DNA of 64,000 bases from Photorhabdus caribbeanensis (lineage in GTDB: Bacteria > Pseudomonadota > Gammaproteobacteria > Enterobacterales > Enterobacteriaceae): positions 77,493 through 141,492 of the forward strand of contig NZ_RCWB01000010.1 of NCBI RefSeq assembly GCF_018448885.1, given 5' to 3'. A program made the translations under genes and the position numbers. Below, one piece after another: positions 1 through 9,075 of the stretch (position 1 is its first letter; the number at the start of each line of letters is the position of its first letter). A model generated the notes under the pieces. The model was not told the DNA's origin. It was given only the letters and a program-made list of their open reading frames with translations, and ran no database searches.

Positions 1-177
1 AGCGCCCCCACCTGTATTACAGGCCCCCAAATAGTAATCCGCATTACCGCTCTTAAGCGCTATAGCGGCATCTATATCGCCCATCACGGTAATGGATGAG
101 ACTTTATCTCCGGCCAGACGGCGTAAGGTTTCAGCAATTCTTTCTTTCTCAATTTGTCCTCCAATAACAAATCTCAT
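1..177 (-). CDS. yhfU: YhfU-like DUF2620 protein, 5' part only
   Basis: This reading frame starts with ATG at 177 and runs off the window edge; about 59 N-terminal residues are visible. They begin MRFVIGGQIEKERIAE and include a glycine-rich stretch (LGACNTGGGA). That fits the small DUF2620 protein YhfU of the E. coli yhf operon. It lies directly downstream of php on the same strand, the same relative order as in E. coli (yhfZ-Y-X-W-php-yhfU). The molecular function of YhfU is not established. The call rests on the short N-terminal match plus context. Confidence 0.75.
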   Translation of the reverse strand, partial: MRFVIGGQIEKERIAETLRRLAGDKVSSITVMGDIDAAIALKSGNADYYLGACNTGGGA

Positions 178-188
178 ATGTTTTTCCT

Positions 189-1079
189 TTATTTGAAAAA
201 TAGTGTTGGGTTATCACGTAACATCAAATCAATATCGGTTTGCGTTAATCCAGCCTCTTTTAACATCGGCACAAAGGTGGTGATCAAATAGGCAAAGCCA
301 TTGCCACCATTGGCTTTTAAATGAGAACGACGGGTAATATCCATCGATAACATGACGCGGTTAAGTAAGCCACGTTGGGCCAGGGTCTGTAACATAGCGA
401 TCCGCTTTTCATCCGGGTAATAATCGTTTTTGCCAATCGTGTCGAACTGGATGTAGGCACCCTGTTCAATGATACGCAAGATGTTGTCCAGATTATCTTT
501 AAGATCACAGTGACCAATAACTACACGTTCAGCATCTACACCGTGCTTTTTCAGTAACGCCAGTTGCTCAAGGCCCATCGTGCTTAATGTCGTATGCGTC
601 GAAACAGGGCGCCCGGTTTCCAGATGAGCGATAGCCGCAGCATGAAATACTTTCTCTTCATCAGGCGTAATTACCCCTTTGCTGGAACCAATTTCCCCAA
701 TCACTCCGGCTTTCAGCGTTGTACCGTCGATACCCTGCTCAATCTCAGCGATCATTTCATCCGCCAGTTGTCGAGCTGTGGTATGTGCTACATGCTCAGG
801 AAAAAAGGCAGATTGGTAATAGCCAGTTGAAACTATTACATTAATGCCGGAGTTCCGCATCAGATCCAGCATAAACTGTGGGTTACGTCCCATGTAACGG
901 TTGGTCATCTCCACAATATTGTGTACACCCAAGCTGACCAGCGTTTTCATCTCTTCACAAATCAGGTCGTACTGATCCAGTCGGCAGTCAATGTTGTTTT
1001 TAAATGATGATAAATCGAGATGCAGGTGTTCATGCGCATAGGTATAGCCCGATGCGTCAATTCTGTTTTGCTGAGTCAT
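189..1079 (-). CDS. php: Phosphotriesterase homology protein (Php/YhfV)
   Basis: The product is a 296-residue amidohydrolase-fold protein, close in length to E. coli Php (292). The metal-binding motif HEHLH is near residue 16. Further ligand regions are visible: GEIG near 130, STHT near 160, GHCDLKD near 190 and SMDITR near 247. The frame is open back to 1133, but homology begins after the ATG at 1079, and the extra 18 codons are a His/Leu-rich stretch with no family match, so 1079 is chosen. Php is structurally related to bacterial phosphotriesterase but lacks known paraoxonase activity; its natural substrate is unknown. It sits between yhfX and yhfU in one operon. E. coli has yhfW between yhfX and php; here that gene is absent. 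Confidence 0.9.
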   Translation of the reverse strand: MTQQNRIDASGYTYAHEHLHLDLSSFKNNIDCRLDQYDLICEEMKTLVSLGVHNIVEMTNRYMGRNPQFMLDLMRNSGINVIVSTGYYQSAFFPEHVAHTTARQLADEMIAEIEQGIDGTTLKAGVIGEIGSSKGVITPDEEKVFHAAAIAHLETGRPVSTHTTLSTMGLEQLALLKKHGVDAERVVIGHCDLKDNLDNILRIIEQGAYIQFDTIGKNDYYPDEKRIAMLQTLAQRGLLNRVMLSMDITRRSHLKANGGNGFAYLITTFVPMLKEAGLTQTDIDLMLRDNPTLFFK

Positions 1080-1137
1080 AAGTAAGATGGTCCGAAGGTA
1101 AAAAGGATGGAGGTGAAGAGGATGGAAATGCATCTAT

Positions 1138-2316
1138 TCACGGGGCATTTTCTCCATTAATCGAAATAGGGCCCCCTTGGCTGTCATAAAGCCCTTCCAA
1201 TACCGGATGCCCTGACTGGATACCGCTAACCAACGCCACATCACTGCGAGTAGCAAATATCTGGGTGCGAAAACACAGCATAACAGCACAACCGACCGGA
1301 AATTCACCGCTCAGAGGGAAATGGTAATCAATACTGGTATCATCCATCGGTAACAAATGAGTAGAAGTAGTTTGACCGTTTGGCAAGAATATCAGCGCGT
1401 TATGCGCCCGTCCACGACGGTAATAACCGCCCCCGTAACAGTAGCTGTTACCGTTAAATCGGTGGGATATTTCTGTCAGATAAAGCATAGCAATGCGTTC
1501 TGGCTGTTCCCCTCGATAATTAGCAAGGATCGTTCCTGTTAGCGCATGTCCCGGCTCGGTATGGGTAACACCATACTTTGCCAGTAACGGCAGTGTGCTA
1601 CAGCTTGACGCCGACGGCGCATTTATCTGCGTCACCTCAATCCCTGCCTGTCGTACAATGTCTTTTGCTTTCAGTAAAGTAAATAAGTTTGGCGCCGGTA
1701 GTGTCTGCTGCTGGTCATCTTGCCACAACAAGCAAGGAAAATGTGTCAACCCTGTCAGTTTTACACCGGGCATCGCCATAATGCGCTGAACGATGGCGTT
1801 CAATTCCGATAAATGAAAACCCGCCTCCTGACCAGGATATAAATGATCATGATCATCATAGACTTTCAGCATAATGCGTTGCACATTTCCCTCACGCTGC
1901 GCCAGACTGGAAATTTCCTCTGCTTTTTCTAAAGAAAATACTGTGATCACTTCTGGATGTTGTTGCATCACTGAGGAGAGCATATTGCGAGGGATCTGTA
2001 CCAGATGGCCTACATGAGTCACCGGAATTTTCCCGTTCATCAAGATCCTGGCTTCTTTAAAATCCACCGCGGTGACGCCCTGATAACCCAGCTCTATCAG
2101 TTTACGTGCCAACCAGGAGTTACGCCCAACCTGTTTGGTCATCAGGTAGAGAGCAATATCATGATGTTCCGCTACCGCAAGCAACCGTCTGGCATTGTCT
2201 AAAACCTGATCAACGTCAATAACGTAAGTATCCGGCAGTAAGGCTCCTTGCGCCCATAACATCTGGGCTGCCTCAATCAGTGCCGGATTTTGTTTGTTCA
2301 GCGCATGCATAAACAT
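1138..2316 (-). CDS. yhfX: YhfX, PLP-dependent alanine-racemase-like protein
   Basis: A 392-residue protein matching the length and character of E. coli YhfX (about 387), a member of the fold-type III alanine racemase superfamily. The N-terminal barrel includes the lysine region YLMTKQVGRNSW near residue 60, the usual place for a Schiff-base lysine in this fold. A strong Shine-Dalgarno (AGGAGG, 2322-2327) lies 6 nt before the ATG at 2316, which decides the start over the ATG at 2310. The gene lies downstream of yhfY/yhfZ and ends 58 nt before php. Substrate is unknown; an amino-acid or amino-sugar racemase/epimerase role is inference. Confidence 0.88.
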   Translation of the reverse strand: MFMHALNKQNPALIEAAQMLWAQGALLPDTYVIDVDQVLDNARRLLAVAEHHDIALYLMTKQVGRNSWLARKLIELGYQGVTAVDFKEARILMNGKIPVTHVGHLVQIPRNMLSSVMQQHPEVITVFSLEKAEEISSLAQREGNVQRIMLKVYDDHDHLYPGQEAGFHLSELNAIVQRIMAMPGVKLTGLTHFPCLLWQDDQQQTLPAPNLFTLLKAKDIVRQAGIEVTQINAPSASSCSTLPLLAKYGVTHTEPGHALTGTILANYRGEQPERIAMLYLTEISHRFNGNSYCYGGGYYRRGRAHNALIFLPNGQTTSTHLLPMDDTSIDYHFPLSGEFPVGCAVMLCFRTQIFATRSDVALVSGIQSGHPVLEGLYDSQGGPISINGENAP

Positions 2317-2430
2317 GATGTACCTCCTGTACTTCTTCGGCGATCAATGCCATTATAAAACCTAGATGTTAAATCATCATTTTTTTGAATATTTGATGGA
2401 AAAAAAAATTTTCCTCATCTCTGTGGTGGT

Positions 2431-2790
2431 TTACCACTGCTTCTTCGCCGACCAAAGGTTAAGCAAATTTGCCAACAGGTACCCCTCCTCACAGGGATGT
2501 AATTGCACGTCAAAATGTGCCAACAACGAAGCGTTAACCGCTTGCAAATGAGAAAAAACACTTGATTGACGTATTTCCATCAACAGCTCAATATCCATTG
2601 AACTGATTTGTTCTCCCCGGCGTGAGCGCATCAACGCATTAGCCATATGTGTTATTACCATTTCCCCTAGCGCATTCCTGACTGGAATTTCCCAATCATT
2701 TTCAAGCTGCGCCACAACCTGTAACATGCCATCATAGATATCCTGATCAATGACATTTCCCTGACAGAGTAGATTCAGTCGATTTTCCAT
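2431..2790 (-). CDS. yhfY: YhfY, PRD-domain protein
   Basis: A 119-residue protein of the same length as E. coli YhfY (120). It corresponds to a single PTS regulation domain (PRD), a helical module normally phosphorylated on histidine by PTS proteins; candidate histidines are in VITHMANAL (near 48) and SLLAHFDVQ (near 93). It has no DNA-binding or EII domain of its own. It lies between yhfZ and yhfX, so it may modulate the regulator YhfZ according to PTS state; that is inference. Confidence 0.8.
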   Translation of the reverse strand: MENRLNLLCQGNVIDQDIYDGMLQVVAQLENDWEIPVRNALGEMVITHMANALMRSRRGEQISSMDIELLMEIRQSSVFSHLQAVNASLLAHFDVQLHPCEEGYLLANLLNLWSAKKQW

Positions 2791-2816
2791 GTCGTGAACC
2801 TCCCCCCCATGCCAAA

Positions 2817-3722
2817 TTAATAACTTGGGTCCTGCTGGCCTGCCAGTACACGTTGTTGATGGGCTAACAACTCTGTTTTATTCACCATAGTACGTACAAG
2901 TTGCTGAATCAGAATGTCATCAGTTCTGGTTAAAACTACTGCCTCAGAAGCTTGGATAAAACATGCACTTCCACGGAGCGGTACTGCAATAAGCTCCCTG
3001 GAACTCAGTTCAATTTCTCTGCTAACGTTCCAGATCACCGCATCAATGTCACCTTTCGCCACCTTATGCAGGCTCTCGTGGTAAGAGATATCCACCAACG
3101 TGATATCCTGCCCAGCAAAGTACACCTCAGTCATGATCTTCTGATCGGCAGAACGATGATCCAACCCAACACGACGAATATTATGTTCACCTCCTTTGCG
3201 ATAAATCAGTTGGTGTGCGCCAACATAGGTATGTGGCCCCAATCCAAGTACAGCGCGGACATCACCCTGCTCCAGATAAGTCTGCGCCGCCAAATGTGAT
3301 ACTACCGCCAAGTCATAAATGCCGTTACGCAAGCATTCCATCCTGGCATCTGAACCTCTCATATGGGCGAAATAAAACGGAATGCCCTCAAATTGCGCTT
3401 TCAAGCCGCTCGCCAATCCTTCATACAATAGGGTATAAGGCAGCGGCATTGCACAAACCACGTTACTAATGTCAGCATGGGCTAACAGCGCTTTGTGATC
3501 CACACTGACCAGATAACTGCCGTTGCGCCCCCGCCGTTCTACGTAAACCGCGCCAGAACTCTCCAATTTTTTTAATGCAAACTGAACTAGCCCAACAGAT
3601 AACCCATAGTCAGATGACAGCTCTTCAATCGTCTTCAACCGATTACCACAATGCTCACCTAGCAGATAACGCGCCAGACACGCCTGAGCAACCCCCTCTT
3701 TTTTTAACAGCCCACGACCCAT
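2817..3722 (-). CDS. yhfZ: YhfZ, HTH transcriptional regulator with ligand-binding domain
   Basis: The 301-residue product has an N-terminal winged helix (residues about 20-75: KTIEELSSDYGLSVGLVQFALKKLE, split here as a GntR-like recognition helix followed by a wing with RRGRNGSYLV). A periplasmic-binding-like C-terminal half follows. This is the architecture of E. coli YhfZ, the first gene of the yhf operon, and it is first here too (3722, then yhfY). A modest Shine-Dalgarno (GAAGAA) precedes the ATG. It probably regulates its own operon; the effector is not known. Confidence 0.85.
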   Translation of the reverse strand: MGRGLLKKEGVAQACLARYLLGEHCGNRLKTIEELSSDYGLSVGLVQFALKKLESSGAVYVERRGRNGSYLVSVDHKALLAHADISNVVCAMPLPYTLLYEGLASGLKAQFEGIPFYFAHMRGSDARMECLRNGIYDLAVVSHLAAQTYLEQGDVRAVLGLGPHTYVGAHQLIYRKGGEHNIRRVGLDHRSADQKIMTEVYFAGQDITLVDISYHESLHKVAKGDIDAVIWNVSREIELSSRELIAVPLRGSACFIQASEAVVLTRTDDILIQQLVRTMVNKTELLAHQQRVLAGQQDPSY

Positions 3723-3874
3723 AATAATTCTTCATTTTTTTGAATGTATTTATATCTAATTTAAGCAGGCAAATAACAATCGGAAAATAGCAAAAATGCG
3801 AATGAGGTCACGAATAAAGAGATAATTTCCTTTAATTTCAATTAGTTTAGTTTGATAACTAATAATTTCTGTCT

Positions 3875-5557
3875 TTATACTTTAGTCGGGGTCGCTTCTG
3901 GACGCTTAAGTAATGCATAAATAAATCCTGCCAATAGGGTGCCGACAATAATCGACATTAAATAACCCAATACTGGTGTGATAGCTCCTGGGATCAACAG
4001 CACAAACAGGCCACCGTGTGGTGTCATCAATTGCGCACTCACTGCCATAGAGATCGCTCCCGTCACTGCACCACCAACGATACAACATGGGAGCACACGC
4101 ATCGGATCGCGGACAGCAAAAGGAATCGCGCCTTCGGAAATAAAACATAGGCCCAACACCAACGCGGCTCTACCACTTTCCCGCTGAACGTTATCGAACT
4201 TCTGCCGGGCAATCAGAGTCGCCACCCCCATTGCCAACGGTGGAACCATCCCCGCAGCCATAATGGCAGCCATTGGCGCATAGGTTTGCGAACTAAGCAA
4301 ACCGACACCAAACGCATAGGCTGCTTTGTTTATCGCTCCCCCCATATCAGCACACATCATCCCACCCAAAATGGCCCCTAGCAGGAGCGCGTTGGTTGTT
4401 CCCATATTAGAAAGCCAGTGCGTTAGCCCCGCCATGATACCGGCGGCTGGTTTACCAATAACGTAAATCATAATCAATCCAGTGATCAGGCTAGCAAATA
4501 GCGGAATGATCAAAATCGGTTTCAACGCTGCCATACTCTGCGGCAATTTCACTTTGGTGCTGAGTAACTTCGCTACGTAACCGGCGAGGAAACCCGCAAT
4601 AATACCGCCAATAAATCCCGCATTCGTGCTAGTTGCCAACATACCGCCAATCAAACCAGGCGTCAGACCTGGACGATCAGCGATCGAGAAAGCAATGTAA
4701 CCTGCCAATACAGGGACCATCAGCACAAAAGCTGAACCACCGCCGATTTGCATCAACGCGGCTGCCAATGTACCCGGCTCTTTAAATGCAGTGATACCAA
4801 AAGCAAATGACAGTGCGATACACAGACCACCCGCCACTACCATCGGCAACATATAAGAGACGCCGGTCAACAGGTGACGATAGATGCCGCCATTCTCTTC
4901 TCCTTGTCCGCTTTTAGTACTGTTATTCTGCATATTCTGCCCTGCCGGCTGGAAAGGTTTAGCTTCGACCAGCGCTTTATCAAATTCTTGCGCTGTTTTC
5001 TTCAATGCCAGCCCGGTGGAGGTACGGTACATAGGTTTTCCTGCAAATTTCGCCAAATCTACGTCAATATCTGCAACAATCAGCACCAGATCCGCTTTTG
5101 CCACCTCTTCCGGCGTAATAACATTGCCCGCACCTACCGAACCGCGAGTTTCCACCTTTACCCACCAGCCGCGCTTTTTGGCTTCGGTTTCGATAGCTTC
5201 AGCGGCCATAAAGGTGTGTGCCACACCAGTAGGACAAGCAGTAACCGCGACAATGCGTTTTATATCATCACGGCTGTCAGTTGCCGGTATCTGATACGGC
5301 TTCGCGTCAGCTTTTGCTTGCTGAAAGAAATTTTTCGGCGCATGCAACGCCTGTTCCGTGTCGCCGAGATAAACAAGCTTACCATTCAGTGCGTTATCGG
5401 TGGGGATGTGACTGCCGGTCACGACCACCAAATCGGCTTCCGCTGGATCTTCTGTTAGTATCAGTCCGTTTTCCACCGCAGCGGCACTGAGAATTGTTTT
5501 CACCAGATAACTTCCGGCAAGTCCGAGTGAGGGATCAATGATAAGCAGTGTTTTCAT
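3875..5557 (-). CDS. fruA: PTS fructose-specific EIIB'BC component FruA
   Basis: This is the membrane fructose permease of the phosphotransferase system, which takes up fructose as fructose 1-phosphate. From the N-terminus it has a degenerate EIIB' domain (to about residue 95), an EIIB domain with the phosphorylated cysteine in VTACPTGVAHTF (near residue 108), and an EIIC domain with about ten membrane segments (about 230-555). Its length of 560 matches E. coli FruA (563). Two ATGs are adjacent (5560 and 5557); the second fits both the E. coli N-terminus and the spacing to AGGAG. It follows fruB by about 70 nt. The fruK gene that normally lies between them is missing. Confidence 0.93.
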   Translation of the reverse strand: MKTLLIIDPSLGLAGSYLVKTILSAAAVENGLILTEDPAEADLVVVTGSHIPTDNALNGKLVYLGDTEQALHAPKNFFQQAKADAKPYQIPATDSRDDIKRIVAVTACPTGVAHTFMAAEAIETEAKKRGWWVKVETRGSVGAGNVITPEEVAKADLVLIVADIDVDLAKFAGKPMYRTSTGLALKKTAQEFDKALVEAKPFQPAGQNMQNNSTKSGQGEENGGIYRHLLTGVSYMLPMVVAGGLCIALSFAFGITAFKEPGTLAAALMQIGGGSAFVLMVPVLAGYIAFSIADRPGLTPGLIGGMLATSTNAGFIGGIIAGFLAGYVAKLLSTKVKLPQSMAALKPILIIPLFASLITGLIMIYVIGKPAAGIMAGLTHWLSNMGTTNALLLGAILGGMMCADMGGAINKAAYAFGVGLLSSQTYAPMAAIMAAGMVPPLAMGVATLIARQKFDNVQRESGRAALVLGLCFISEGAIPFAVRDPMRVLPCCIVGGAVTGAISMAVSAQLMTPHGGLFVLLIPGAITPVLGYLMSIIVGTLLAGFIYALLKRPEATPTKV

Positions 5558-5631
5558 CATGCTTCTCCTGCTGTTAGCTAAATTAGGGTTGTAGATCGAC
5601 GCGCGCCATTATCACAGTCAATTGGAGATTT

Positions 5632-6759
5632 CTATTTACACGGCCCCTCCCCCAAACCGGAAACAATCGCTTCACCAATGGCAGCTATCGCCTGTTGAGC
5701 ATCATCGCCATTAGCAGTAACATGCAGCCGGTGCCCTTTTTTAGCGCCCAACGCCATGATTTTCATCAGACTACGGCCGTTTACCGGTTGACCAGCACCA
5801 TCAAGATTGATGATGGTAACTTCACTGGAAAATTGCCGGATAACATTAACTAACACAGCGCCAGGGCGAGTATGTAAGCCATGTTCGTTGCACAGGACAA
5901 ATTCTCCACTGGATATCATGCTCTGCGTCTGTACATCACTGGTCAGTAATGCCAGCACTGTCGATGCATCAGCTTTCAGCAAACATTCCGCTTTTTGTGC
6001 TAATAACAAGTTACCCAGGTGATGCAACACGTTTAATGGCTGGTCGTCAGCAACCGCAACGGTCAATAACATCACCACCGGTTCGTTGTCCCGCGTGAAC
6101 AATCGGCTCACTGCCACAGCGCTGGTTAAATTGCCGTCGGGACTATCACTTAGCCAAATGCCCTGCCCAAGATCCAATGGCTTACTGTTAATCACTTTGC
6201 TGACAAAGGTCGTATCCACCGCCCCCACTTGCTGTAACCGCCCGGCATTTAATGCCTGTAGCGTCATCAAATCGCGGGCATTAACATCTAGCGTAATCAG
6301 GCTGGTATCGAATTTAAACTCAGCTTGCTGAACTTCACCCATTAGCAAGCGATGCAGTGCCTGCGCTGAATTAACAGTTTTTAACTGCTCGGCGATACGA
6401 TCATCACTCAGTAGGTGTGTTAACTGACGCAGTAGTGCCAAATGCTCATCGGAACGTGCAGCGATACCAATAACCACATAACACATCGCCCCTTGATCCC
6501 ATTCAATACCCTGTGAAAAGTGAAATACTTGTACATCGGTTTTCATGACCAGATCGCGAGTATCTAGCGTGCCATGTGGAATAGCGATACCGTTGCCAAG
6601 GTAGGTGGAAATTTGCTTTTCACGTTGCAACATGCCGTCAACATAGGCATCACTGACATTACCATTAGCGGCTAGCATAGCCGCTACCTGACGAATAGCA
6701 TCCTCTTTACTGGTTGCAATTGCGTCAGTATGGATATTTTGCAGAGCCAACTGGAACAT
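5632..6759 (-). CDS. fruB: Fructose PTS diphosphoryl transfer protein FruB (EIIA-HPr)
   Basis: This soluble 375-residue protein passes phosphate from Enzyme I to FruA. The EIIA domain (1-145) carries the active histidine in [10 protein letters not shown] (near residue 62). A central M region follows. The C-terminal HPr (FPr) domain (about 285-375) has its histidine in [11 protein letters not shown]. coli FruB is 376 residues. The frame is open to 6825, but the ATG at 6759 is preceded by AATAGGGAGAAAATT, a clear ribosome site, and matches the family start. Two Cra-type sites lie upstream, so fructose-dependent relief of Cra repression is expected. fruK is absent downstream. Confidence 0.93.
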   Translation of the reverse strand: MFQLALQNIHTDAIATSKEDAIRQVAAMLAANGNVSDAYVDGMLQREKQISTYLGNGIAIPHGTLDTRDLVMKTDVQVFHFSQGIEWDQGAMCYVVIGIAARSDEHLALLRQLTHLLSDDRIAEQLKTVNSAQALHRLLMGEVQQAEFKFDTSLITLDVNARDLMTLQALNAGRLQQVGAVDTTFVSKVINSKPLDLGQGIWLSDSPDGNLTSAVAVSRLFTRDNEPVVMLLTVAVADDQPLNVLHHLGNLLLAQKAECLLKADASTVLALLTSDVQTQSMISSGEFVLCNEHGLHTRPGAVLVNVIRQFSSEVTIINLDGAGQPVNGRSLMKIMALGAKKGHRLHVTANGDDAQQAIAAIGEAIVSGLGEGPCK

Positions 6760-6781
6760 AATTTTCTCCCTATTACCAAAA

Positions 6782-6797
6782 TAGAATCGTTTCAGTT
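6782..6797. promoter_or_regulatory. Cra (FruR)-type operator 1 upstream of fruB
   Basis: The sequence TAGAATCGTTTCAG matches the Cra consensus half GAATCGTTTCA. It lies 25 bp upstream of the fruB start codon, where a repressor would block the promoter or early transcription. Confidence 0.65.
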
Positions 6798-6849
6798 TAC
6801 GCAGAGAAAAAAGCATTAAGTCCAATAAAAAGAAAAAGAGATAAAAAAC

Positions 6850-6861
6850 TGAAACGTTTCA
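6850..6861. promoter_or_regulatory. Cra (FruR)-type operator 2 upstream of fruB
   Basis: TGAAACGTTTCA is a perfect 12-bp palindrome of the Cra/LacI-family type. It is about 67 bp upstream of operator 1 (centre to centre) and about 90 bp upstream of fruB. Paired Cra sites are known in front of enteric fruBKA. Confidence 0.6.
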
Positions 6862-6964
6862 ACGAGTGTGAAACATGACTAATTTTCATTCAATACTTAT
6901 GTGAAATAAAATCGCAATTTTTTGAGACTACTCACATTTTTCCTGCCATCATTTTTTGCCCACC

Positions 6965-7343
6965 GCCCCCAAAAGATTTGGTAAACCAATAATTTTGCCA
7001 TTCACCAACCCTCCGACCGCATTTATCAATGATGCACCCCAAATAAGTCTCAGTGAAACTGCGGTATTGAATACCCTAGATTTTAGACCGGTTATTTACC
7101 CTATTCTGGAAAATAGTTGAAGGATTTCCGAAATGCTTATTTTTACGCGGTGAAGTAGGTCCGCGTTTCTTCCGATTGAAATTAACTCCGGGAGCGGAAT
7201 GGAAAGTTATCTTTAAAGCCTAAGTTAGATGAAACCAAGATACCTAAAATCACCATTACTAATGTAGAAAACGAATGGGTTGAATATCCTGATGAGCACA
7301 TTGAAACTGATCCCCGAGATATCAATTACAGATATACAAAGTA
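6965..7343 (+). pseudogene. Frameshifted coding remnant, family not recognised
   Basis: Three short open stretches on the plus strand follow each other in frames that differ by one base each: about 6965-7120 (contains FGKPIILPFTNPPTAF), about 7080-7225 (contains LFLRGEVGPRFFRLKLTP) and about 7210-7343 (contains ITITNVENEWVEYPDEHIET, ending TAA). The translations read like ordinary protein, with mixed charged and hydrophobic residues, and join end to end if two single-base shifts are undone. No start codon or ribosome site is clear. I do not recognise the family. It may be the tail of a decayed accessory gene. Confidence 0.3.
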
Positions 7344-7633
7344 ATTCATCAGGATAACTGACCATGATAAATATGAAAAAATGTTCATAAACACCTTAAG
7401 GAAAAAAATGCACGTTTATTCCAAACGTTATTTACTACCGTAATCTCTATTTTCTGGAAATGGACCAGCATTAATAAAGTCATTGTCTGTCAGTCAACAA
7501 CAAGAAAAAAGGAGGCTAGCCTACAGAACCTACAGCGATGGTAAGGCACTATCCGTATGAAAATATTGAAAGTCACTTTGCTTAAGACGGTTTTTTATGT
7601 ATGCGCCTTAACAGGCGCATACATCAGAATCGC
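7344..7633. other. Intergenic stretch with a short inverted repeat
   Basis: No supported gene. A 10-bp perfect inverted repeat (TGTATGCGCC, 6-nt loop, GGCGCATACA) lies at about 7597-7622, just after the recombinase gene. Its T-run is on the wrong side for a standard terminator of that gene, so its role is open. Confidence 0.3.
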
Positions 7634-8254
7634 TTATTCAGTTGAACAAGCATTTTCCTGTGGGACATAATCAAAGTGTAATTCTCGTTGCCGATTCCTT
7701 TTTACACCCCAAACACCGTGGAAACGCTCCGCATTACTGGCGGTATATCGCACCGTATGGCGAATATTACTGTGCCCAAGATAATCTTGTATCAACCGAG
7801 TATCTATCCCTCTATCCGCAAGCGCAAAACCACAGGCATGGCGCAACATGTGCGGATGCGAATCTATGGAAATCTTAGCCAATCGTCCAAATTGGTTAAT
7901 AAGTTGATAAACGCGCTGGCGAGTCAGTGGGTTTCCGCTACGTGACAGAAACAACCAATCACTTTCTGCCCCTCGGAAAGTTTTACGGACTTTTAGCCAC
8001 TCTTTGATCGCCTGGATTTCATAACCCAAAAGAGGATGAATAGTAGAAAATCCGCCTTTTAAACGCCGAATATACAAACTGCCATCATCCAAATCCAGAT
8101 CAGATATCCGTAGATACCTGGCTTCACTAACACGTAAGCCATGAACAAAGCTCATGTATACCAGACAATAGTCGCGCGCCCCATTAGGACTCTTTTTCGC
8201 CACTTCCAGTATTCTTTCCACTTCGTATTGCGTTAGATGTCTTCGTTGACCCAT
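7634..8254 (-). CDS. FimB/FimE-type tyrosine recombinase
   Basis: A 206-residue site-specific recombinase, the size of the minimal FimB/FimE/MrpI invertases (about 200) that lack the N-terminal arm-binding domain of phage integrases. All catalytic residues are visible: R41 (GLRVSE), K65 (RLKGG), H135 and R138 (HMLRHA), H161 (LGHSN) and the nucleophile Y170 (VRYTA). In relatives it flips a short promoter segment bounded by inverted repeats to switch fimbriae on and off. No fimbrial gene is in the window and I found no convincing pair of switch repeats beside it, so its target is unknown. Confidence 0.85.
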   Translation of the reverse strand: MGQRRHLTQYEVERILEVAKKSPNGARDYCLVYMSFVHGLRVSEARYLRISDLDLDDGSLYIRRLKGGFSTIHPLLGYEIQAIKEWLKVRKTFRGAESDWLFLSRSGNPLTRQRVYQLINQFGRLAKISIDSHPHMLRHACGFALADRGIDTRLIQDYLGHSNIRHTVRYTASNAERFHGVWGVKRNRQRELHFDYVPQENACSTE

Positions 8255-9075
8255 TATGGTCTATCCCAAATATTCTTTATTTTAACGCATGTAACACACT
8301 GCGTTATCTGTAACTGATTGAGACCCAGAACCAACCCTAAATCCCCCATAATAAATAAACCTGCGCCGGAATGGCGGCAGATGACTGTATGAAACCTCTG
8401 TTTCTGTACTTGATCTATGTTCAAGCTGCGTAACGGATAGATATTCAATGTCTGTTCTCCGGTAATCCCCCCTATTCTTACCATCACCCGGCCAAAAGAA
8501 AAATAGTGATTCAATTAACCGACTCCCACCAAACAAGGCTTTTTGGCTAGAATTACCAACAAAATCGCTGCAATAAATTTAATAACCATTTCAACAAAAG
8601 GACGCGTCAGTCGATTAATTTCTGGCTCAAATCACTAAGGAAGGATGTTGATGCAGCAATGTTTTGTCGGCTTCCGATAAACATTCAATCTCTCTATCTT
8701 GCCGGAGAGACTCGGCAGGCAGCAAATCTAACAAACTGTTAACACCAGTAAACGAATCTATGCAGAGTGAGCTGATATACAGCTAGATACAACATTCAGC
8801 TTTTCAAATTATCACCAGATTTTAGCTATGTCACCACTGTGATGCAATTTACTCCCCAAACCCCAAACATTATGACTCATTATTGCCCTATTACGCCAAT
8901 CCTTTGCAACAAAAATTGATTTGCGAGTGTACTCACACGTTTAAAAGTTACATGTTACTTTTTCAGTTATTTGTTATTTAAAACAATCAGATAAGTGTCA
9001 TTTTATCTTGCTGAACTATTATTCTTAATCTGTATCTTTAGTTTTATATATTTTATAGCAAGGAACAGAAGTTTA
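8255..9075. other. Long intergenic region without a supported gene
   Basis: Short minus-strand frames at 8254-8536 overlap each other and have no ribosome site or recognisable domain; they look like remnants or chance. The last 150 bp before the alpha-glucoside PTS gene are AT-rich and should hold its promoter. Confidence 0.4.

Noticed and set aside
4874..5458. 194-codon frame antisense to fruA
   Set aside because: It lies wholly inside the conserved fruA gene, on the other strand; a codon-bias shadow.
7597..7622. 10-bp inverted repeat as terminator of the recombinase gene
   Set aside because: On the recombinase strand the stem is followed by A residues, not U; kept only as an unexplained repeat.
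8254..8536. Two overlapping minus-strand frames upstream of the recombinase
   Set aside because: They overlap each other in different frames, without ribosome sites or recognisable domains.
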